This document shows, piece after piece, positions 5,941-10,443 of a stretch of DNA of 10,443 nt. Below the pieces are notes generated by a model that had not been told where the DNA came from, did not search any database, and was given only the letters and a program-made list of their open reading frames with translations. Every line of letters starts with the position of its first letter. The stretch's first letter is position 1. This stretch comes from Candidatus Krumholzibacteriota bacterium (lineage in GTDB: Bacteria > Krumholzibacteriota > Krumholzibacteriia > Krumholzibacteriales > Krumholzibacteriaceae), in NCBI GenBank assembly GCA_030630165.1, contig DAOVNN010000072.1, forward strand, positions 1 to 10,443, written 5' to 3'. The position numbers were made by a program, and so were the translations under genes.

Positions 5941-8025
5941 ATGCGATGGATGAATGATTATCTATGGATAGCGGCTCTGTATACGGGTTTTCTCGTAATT
6001 GTCGTGCTGTGGGCGCCCTCTGCCTGGTTTCTCGTTCCGGCGGGCCTTGCTGTGATCGTTGTTGTCAGTTTCAGGCGTAAACGGTTACGCGGCAAACGGA
6101 TAGAAAACATCCAGAGGAGGTTGTCGAATCTCAAGAGCGAGGGACTCTTCCTCGACGAGAATATCGGTGACACAGGCGACGATGTCTTCTACAAGATGAT
6201 CATTACCCTCCTGACCGATCTCGAACGTACACTGTTCAAACTTGTGGAAAAGAACATACAGTTACTCAGCCTAAAGGAGATCGGGCGAAGCATCATCAGT
6301 TCACTTGACGAGAAGAAACTTGTCGATTCTGTCTTCGACTATCTCGTACATGGGGTGGGCTATAAAGAGGCAGCGTTTATAATACTCCGCAAGAAGAAGA
6401 AGTGCTTCCAGGCAATTGTAACGATCGAGAAGGCGACAAGGCTCGTCAGACGCGTGGTGAATTTCGGGCTGGAAGATCTGGACGGTGCGATAAGGAACTC
6501 CCTCGCTACAGGCAAAGCCTTTTTGATCAAGGATGTCAGAATGCATCCTCTGATCGATGTGGATGGAGAGGCTCTCTTTCCCGATAGCACGATGACCTCA
6601 TATATATGTGTTCCCCTGATGAAATCCTCCGGCGACAGAGGATGCTGCAAAACCGAGTCATGTATCCTCAGGCAGATGGGGAAATGCGACAATGAATCGG
6701 ATGAGCAGACTCCATTCCTTACCAGTGCCGAGTGCCTTTCATGTCCTGATCTCCCGCTTCTGGGTGCGCTTCTGGTTTCGGACGGGTACAGGGCGACATC
6801 TCTGACGAACATCGATCAGGTCACAGTGGAGACGGTGGGGTCTCTGGTAGGCTCGAATATGGAGAACTGGATGCTCTACCAGGAGCTTCGCCAGGTGGAG
6901 AGGTTCAGGGAAAAGGTCTTCGAAGGCATGATGCACGGTCTGATAGTAGCCGATATGGAAGGGAAGATCACTTTCGCCAACAGAAGCGCGAGAGAACTGA
7001 GCGAGATCGAAGAGGAGGAGATGATAGGCAGGCATATCGACGAATTGATCAGCGATGACGAATCAGGGAAGAATCGCAACGGTTCGCCGGTTTTCGGGGC
7101 CCTGGACGGTGGAGATTCGATTGCGTTTCACGAGGCCTACCTGAGGCTTTCCAAGGATGCCTGCATTCCTGTCAGGATGAACGTATCCCCTCTTATCGGC
7201 GATGATAATGATACCCAGGGAGCTATCGTGCTCTTCGCGGATGTCAGCGAAGTAAAGAGGATGGAGGAGGCCATCAAGCATCTGGACAATCTCGCAGTCC
7301 TCGGGCGCTTCGTATCCGCCATCGCTCATGAGATAAGAAATCCCCTCACGGGGATCGCTGCCGGAATACAGTATCTCGACAGAAGCGCAGAGTTGAACGA
7401 GGAACACAAGGAGAACATCTCTCATATCCTGGCAGAGGTTGCGAGGCTCAACAGGATCATCACAGATCTCTTCAAGGTCGCCAAACCGAGAAATCTGCTG
7501 TATCAGGAATCCGATCCGGCAGCAATAGTAGAAAAATCGTTCAAGTCGATCAGTGATATCATAGACTCCAGAAAGGTCGAGTTCACAAGCAGCATCGCCG
7601 CTGAAGTCCCGAATATAGAGGTCGATCCGGACCAGATAACACAGGTCCTCATCAATCTGATCAAGAACGCAGCGGAAGCAGTGGAGGAGGGAGGGCATGT
7701 CAGTGTGGTCGTAAGGCCTTTCGACGACAGTGAGCCCGATATGCGGAGATACAAAGAGAAGGATATCTTTATCATTGATGTGGCGGACGACGGACCGGGA
7801 ATCGACGGAAAGGACAAGAAGAGTATCTTCCTTCCGTTTTTTTCGAGGAAGAAAGGTGGAACGGGACTTGGGCTGTTTGTCACTCACAGCATAATTCAAC
7901 ACCATCAGGGAAGTATTAAAGTTATTTCGGAGCCTGGTGATGGTACGATATTTCGCGTCTATCTGCCTGTGACGCGTCCTGTACAGGGAGGAAAAGTTGA
8001 AACCAGTAGTGCTTCTGGTAGATGA
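5941..8025 (+). CDS. Membrane sensor histidine kinase, GAF-PAS-HisKA-HATPase (NtrB/AtoS-like)
   Basis: This is the sensor kinase of a two-component system and should phosphorylate the NtrC-type regulator encoded next. Of 694 residues, two hydrophobic helices (about 7-24 and 28-44) anchor it with almost no periplasmic loop, so the sensing domains are cytoplasmic. A coiled linker leads to a GAF domain (about 105-315), interrupted by a cysteine-rich insertion with C235, C236, C241, C249, C265 and C268. A PAS domain follows (about 318-440: GLIVADMEGKITFANRSA). The HisKA domain has H463 in AHEIRNPL. The ATPase domain has the N-box N576 (LINLIKNAAEA), G1 DVADDGPGI (613-621), and F/G2 boxes ending GGTGLGL (639-645). 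All catalytic boxes are intact. The ATG at 5941 has a weak GGTGA 4 nt upstream, and a second ATG at 5950 is possible. The 3' end overlaps the regulator by 29 nt. The signal is unknown, and redox or metal sensing by the cysteines is inference. Confidence 0.92.
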   Translation: MRWMNDYLWIAALYTGFLVIVVLWAPSAWFLVPAGLAVIVVVSFRRKRLRGKRIENIQRRLSNLKSEGLFLDENIGDTGDDVFYKMIITLLTDLERTLFKLVEKNIQLLSLKEIGRSIISSLDEKKLVDSVFDYLVHGVGYKEAAFIILRKKKKCFQAIVTIEKATRLVRRVVNFGLEDLDGAIRNSLATGKAFLIKDVRMHPLIDVDGEALFPDSTMTSYICVPLMKSSGDRGCCKTESCILRQMGKCDNESDEQTPFLTSAECLSCPDLPLLGALLVSDGYRATSLTNIDQVTVETVGSLVGSNMENWMLYQELRQVERFREKVFEGMMHGLIVADMEGKITFANRSARELSEIEEEEMIGRHIDELISDDESGKNRNGSPVFGALDGGDSIAFHEAYLRLSKDACIPVRMNVSPLIGDDNDTQGAIVLFADVSEVKRMEEAIKHLDNLAVLGRFVSAIAHEIRNPLTGIAAGIQYLDRSAELNEEHKENISHILAEVARLNRIITDLFKVAKPRNLLYQESDPAAIVEKSFKSISDIIDSRKVEFTSSIAAEVPNIEVDPDQITQVLINLIKNAAEAVEEGGHVSVVVRPFDDSEPDMRRYKEKDIFIIDVADDGPGIDGKDKKSIFLPFFSRKKGGTGLGLFVTHSIIQHHQGSIKVISEPGDGTIFRVYLPVTRPVQGGKVETSSASGR
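7985..7991 (+). promoter_or_regulatory. Shine-Dalgarno fixing the TTG start of the response regulator
   Basis: AGGGAGG, inside the kinase gene, lies 5 nt before the TTG at 7997. The protein then begins KPVVLLVDDED, the exact usual start of a receiver domain. No ATG is available in that position. The overlap suggests translational coupling with the kinase. Confidence 0.7.
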
Positions 8026-9421
8026 CGAAGACACCATACGTCTATTTCTGGAAAAAACATTAAGAGATGAGGGGTATGAGGCCCTGACGGCTGCTACCGG
8101 TGAAGAGGCGCTCGAGCTGACGAGGAGCGAACTTCCCGATCTGATCCTCCTTGACCTTAAACTTCCCGATATCAATGGCATCGAGGTCCTTCAGCGGGTC
8201 AAGGAAGAGGTCCCCGAGGTAAGCGTCATAATGCTGACAGCCTTCGGCGACATCGAGACCGCTGTATCCGCCATCAAGAAGGGCGCGTTCGATTTCGTCA
8301 GTAAACCTGTCAATCTCGAGCAGCTTCTGCTGGCCGTGGAAAAGGGACTGGAATCGCAGAAATTGAACAGGGAACTCTTTCAGCTCAGGCGCAGGCTCAA
8401 GATCGATATGGACGACGATCATATTCCCGGCGAGAGCGCCAAGATGAAAGAGATCTATGACGTAGTCAGAACGGTCGCTCAGAGCGAGACAACGACGGTC
8501 CTCATTCAGGGTGAAAGTGGTACGGGCAAGGAAATGATAGCCAATATGATCCACCGCTACAGCCCGAGGCATGACAAACCGTTCCTGGAGATAAACTGCG
8601 CTTCTCTGCCGGAGGAACTGCTGGAGAGCGAACTTTTCGGGCATGAAAAAGGAGCTTTTACAGATGCAAAGCTCCAGAAGGTCGGGCTCCTTGAACTGAC
8701 CAACAAGGGCACCCTGTTTCTCGACGAGATCGGAGAAATGAGTCTCACGATACAGGTTAAGCTCCTGAGGGTTCTCGAACGTATGACATTCAGGAGAGTG
8801 GGGGGGACAAAGGATATCAAGGTCAGCGTCAGGATAGTATCAGCTACAAACAGGGACCTGGAAGCGGCGGTCAGGGATAAGCTGTTCCGGGAGGACCTTT
8901 ACTACAGGCTCAAGGTGATTCCAATATTTATTCCCCCGCTGAGGGAGCGCAAGGAAGACATATTCGTTCTTCTCAAGCATTTTCTGAACCGCTTCAACAA
9001 GCAGTTCAACAAGAACTTTGTCGAGGTCGAAGACAAGACGTTCGAGATGATTCTTGCATATCCGTGGCCGGGTAATATCCGCGAATTGAAAAATATTGTC
9101 GAGAGGATCGTTCTGCTCGAGGATGACTCAGTCCTTAGACCTGTCCATCTACCGGAAAGCATTCGCAGTGGCGGTACGGACGCGCCCCGAAAATCTGTTG
9201 TTCAGCATATCGAGGTTGCTCTCGGAAGACCGTATCCCGATGATGGCATCGAGTTCGAGGAGATGGTCAGAAACACAGAGATGGAACTGATATCGAAGGC
9301 GATGAAGGAATCAGACGGGAACCAGAGCAGGGCATCCAGGCTCCTTCGCCTGAACCGGGACAAACTGAGATACAGATTGAAGAACTTCAATATGGCACAG
9401 GACGTAAACGGGGATGAATAA
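7997..9421 (+). CDS. NtrC-family sigma-54-dependent response regulator
   Basis: This is a phosphorylation-controlled transcription activator that binds enhancers and opens sigma-54 RNA polymerase complexes by ATP hydrolysis. Of 474 residues, the receiver (1-120) has acidic pocket D9-D10, phospho-acceptor D53 (LILLDLKLPD), T81 and K103. The AAA+ domain (about 143-375) has Walker A GESGTGKE (172-179), the sigma-54 contact loop GAFTDA (219-224), Walker B GTLFLDEIG (238-246), SATNRDL (282-288) and the arginine/sensor II region PWPGNIRELKN (356-366). The C-terminal Fis-type helix-turn-helix is at about 440-463 (GNQSRASRLLRLNRDKLRYR). The loop has Asp where the canonical motif GAFTGA has Gly, but the key Phe-Thr is kept. 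It overlaps the upstream kinase gene by 29 nt and lptE by 8 nt. Its target is not known, although the sigma-54 element before the sugar transferase 3 kb upstream is a natural candidate. Confidence 0.95.
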   Translation: MKPVVLLVDDEDTIRLFLEKTLRDEGYEALTAATGEEALELTRSELPDLILLDLKLPDINGIEVLQRVKEEVPEVSVIMLTAFGDIETAVSAIKKGAFDFVSKPVNLEQLLLAVEKGLESQKLNRELFQLRRRLKIDMDDDHIPGESAKMKEIYDVVRTVAQSETTTVLIQGESGTGKEMIANMIHRYSPRHDKPFLEINCASLPEELLESELFGHEKGAFTDAKLQKVGLLELTNKGTLFLDEIGEMSLTIQVKLLRVLERMTFRRVGGTKDIKVSVRIVSATNRDLEAAVRDKLFREDLYYRLKVIPIFIPPLRERKEDIFVLLKHFLNRFNKQFNKNFVEVEDKTFEMILAYPWPGNIRELKNIVERIVLLEDDSVLRPVHLPESIRSGGTDAPRKSVVQHIEVALGRPYPDDGIEFEEMVRNTEMELISKAMKESDGNQSRASRLLRLNRDKLRYRLKNFNMAQDVNGDE

Positions 9422-9929
9422 CAGGGCACTCGCCGTGAGCATCGCACTGGTTGGTGTTTTGCTCGCAGTATCTTGCACATACTACGGCACTACCAGCAGA
9501 ACCGCGGGCGACATTGCCAGGATATCCGTGCCGTATTTTTCAAACAAGACTTCGGAACCCGATGTGGAGATCGAGATCACGGATCAGATCATTCTTGGAA
9601 TAGCGAAGGACAATACGCTGAAAGTCGTTGACGAGACGGAGGCGGATGCGTCGCTCGAGGGAACGGTCATGAAGTACAGGAATACACCTTTTACATTTTC
9701 AGAGGGCGAGACTCAGATACAGGCCGAGCAGTACCGCCTGATGATCGAGATCAAGGTGTCACTGTTCAGCCCCTCGCAGAACGCGTACATATATGAGGAC
9801 AAATTGATAAGGGCGCACGGGGATTATTACCTCGAGACAACCGCGGACCAGAATTACGAGAACGCAATAGAGGAAGTCTATCAGGATCTGGTAGAGGGCA
9901 TTCTCGCTGCGACTGTTCAGGACTGGTAA
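9414..9929 (+). CDS. lptE: LptE-like LPS-assembly lipoprotein
   Basis: This is an outer-membrane lipoprotein expected to plug the LptD barrel and help place LPS in the outer leaflet. Of 171 residues, the N-terminus is a lipoprotein signal (MNNRALAVSIALVGVLLAVS) with the lipid-bearing Cys at 21 (AVSC). The mature start C-TYYG and IARISVPYFSNKTSEPDVE follow the family pattern (Cys-Gly-Tyr, then IaVp-F-N-T). So does EADASLEGTVMKYRNTPFTF, the strand typical of LptE (acidic, then L-G-V--Y---P). It is about the usual length. It overlaps the regulator by 8 nt and is followed after 3 nt by holA. The lptE-holA neighbourhood, also seen in proteobacteria such as E. coli, strongly supports the call. Sequence similarity alone would be moderate because the family is divergent. 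Confidence 0.85.
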   Translation: MNNRALAVSIALVGVLLAVSCTYYGTTSRTAGDIARISVPYFSNKTSEPDVEIEITDQIILGIAKDNTLKVVDETEADASLEGTVMKYRNTPFTFSEGETQIQAEQYRLMIEIKVSLFSPSQNAYIYEDKLIRAHGDYYLETTADQNYENAIEEVYQDLVEGILAATVQDW

Positions 9930-9932
9930 AAT

Positions 9933-10443
9933 ATGAAAGCCGGACTCGACTACTACAGAAAAATGTTCTCTGAAATTGATTCAGGCGCGGTGCAGCCTGT
10001 CTATCTGCTCAAGGGTGAGGAACATTTTGTTATGGAGGAGATGGCTGCCCGCCTGACCGAGAGATTTGTCACGGAGGATATGAGAAGCTTCAATCTCAGC
10101 ATAGATTACGGTTCAGAGATCGATATCAAGACATTCGTTTCAACCGCCCGTTCTTTTCCATTTCTCTCTGACCGCAGAGTCATGATCGTCCGCGAACTGG
10201 AACGCTTGAAAGGCAAGTGGAAGCAACTGGTCGAGTATTGCGGCGATCCGGTCGATTCGTCCATAGTCATTCTTCTGTTCGCCACTCATGACGACAAAGG
10301 GCGACGGATCCGGCCGCCGAAGGATTTCCTGGCTCTGGAGAGGGCAGCAAAGGCAAAAGGAAGGGTGATACAATTCGACCGTCTCAACGACAGCGGATTG
10401 AGAAAATGGGTCTCTTCGAGAGTGAAACGACTCAACTTCGATA
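9933..10443 (+). CDS. holA: DNA polymerase III delta subunit, 3'-truncated by window edge
   Basis: This is the delta subunit of the clamp loader, which opens the beta sliding clamp during DNA replication. The ATG at 9933 lies 3 nt after lptE, with AGGA at 9919-9922. The frame is open to the window end, giving 170 codons of a gene usually about 330-350 codons long. The translation shows the N-terminal hallmarks: PVYLLKGEEHFVMEEMAARL (about 22-41), where family members have a degenerate P-loop-like segment, then FNLSIDYGSEI and STARSFPFLSDRRVMIVREL, the conserved strand and helix that lead to the clamp-binding region. A typical delta AAA+ fold with no true Walker A is expected and seen. The link to lptE is the classical context. 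Only the C-terminal collar is missing, beyond the window. Confidence 0.9.
   Translation, partial: MKAGLDYYRKMFSEIDSGAVQPVYLLKGEEHFVMEEMAARLTERFVTEDMRSFNLSIDYGSEIDIKTFVSTARSFPFLSDRRVMIVRELERLKGKWKQLVEYCGDPVDSSIVILLFATHDDKGRRIRPPKDFLALERAAKAKGRVIQFDRLNDSGLRKWVSSRVKRLNFD

Noticed and set aside
7063..8181. Long antisense open frame (372 codons) under the histidine kinase
   Set aside because: It is a mirror of the kinase codons: the sense gene has all catalytic boxes, and the antisense product resembles no family and is rich in Ser/Arg as such shadows are. The same applies to antisense frames at 42-893, 1452-2294, 4921-5529 and 8060-8644.
1..10443. Mobile elements, CRISPR arrays, toxin-antitoxin or phage defence genes
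   Set aside because: No transposase or integrase motif, no terminal inverted repeats, no regularly spaced repeats and no small two-gene module were found. The content is envelope polysaccharide, signalling and housekeeping.

Overview
The window looks like chromosomal DNA of an uncultured diderm (LPS-type, Gram-negative) bacterium. An LptE-type LPS-assembly lipoprotein and two lipobox signal peptides indicate an outer membrane. The G+C content is about half by eye, AGG and ATA codons are used freely, and several starts are TTG. The duplicated DUF5683-like/PEGA-like protein and the fibronectin-type lipoprotein suggest a deep lineage near the FCB group (Zixibacteria, Krumholzibacteria, Eisenbacteria, Latescibacteria type). 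That placement is inference and is not proven by the sequence. All supported genes lie on the + strand.

Region 1 (1-4758) is the 3' part of an envelope-polysaccharide operon. It holds a 5'-truncated Wzz/GNVR polysaccharide co-polymerase, a separate BY-kinase-type tyrosine autokinase with a tyrosine-rich tail, a secreted protein with a PEGA-like domain and two tandem DUF5683-like modules, and a lipoprotein built of FN3/Ig-like domains. The first three genes are packed within about 15 nt of each other, and the fourth follows after 18 nt.

Region 2 (4759-5040) is the only sizeable intergenic gap, 282 nt. It contains an AT-rich hairpin (possible terminator), a GC-rich imperfect dyad, an imperfect direct repeat and a very good sigma-54 type -24/-12 element. 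The element faces an initiating sugar-phosphate transferase (5041-5856) that carries an unusual Arg/Asp-rich insertion.

Region 3 (5857-10443) starts with a good sigma-70 type promoter (TTGACT, 17 nt, TAGAAT). It drives a compact run: a membrane histidine kinase (two transmembrane segments, GAF with a cysteine-rich insertion, PAS, HisKA, HATPase), an NtrC-family sigma-54 activator, LptE, and a 3'-truncated DNA polymerase III delta subunit (holA). Kinase and regulator overlap by 29 nt, regulator and lptE overlap by 8 nt, and lptE is 3 nt from holA.

A working model is that the kinase/NtrC pair, made from a housekeeping promoter, controls sigma-54-dependent transcription of the neighbouring polysaccharide-initiation gene, while lptE and holA ride on the same transcript. 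No mobile element, CRISPR array, tRNA or rRNA was recognised.
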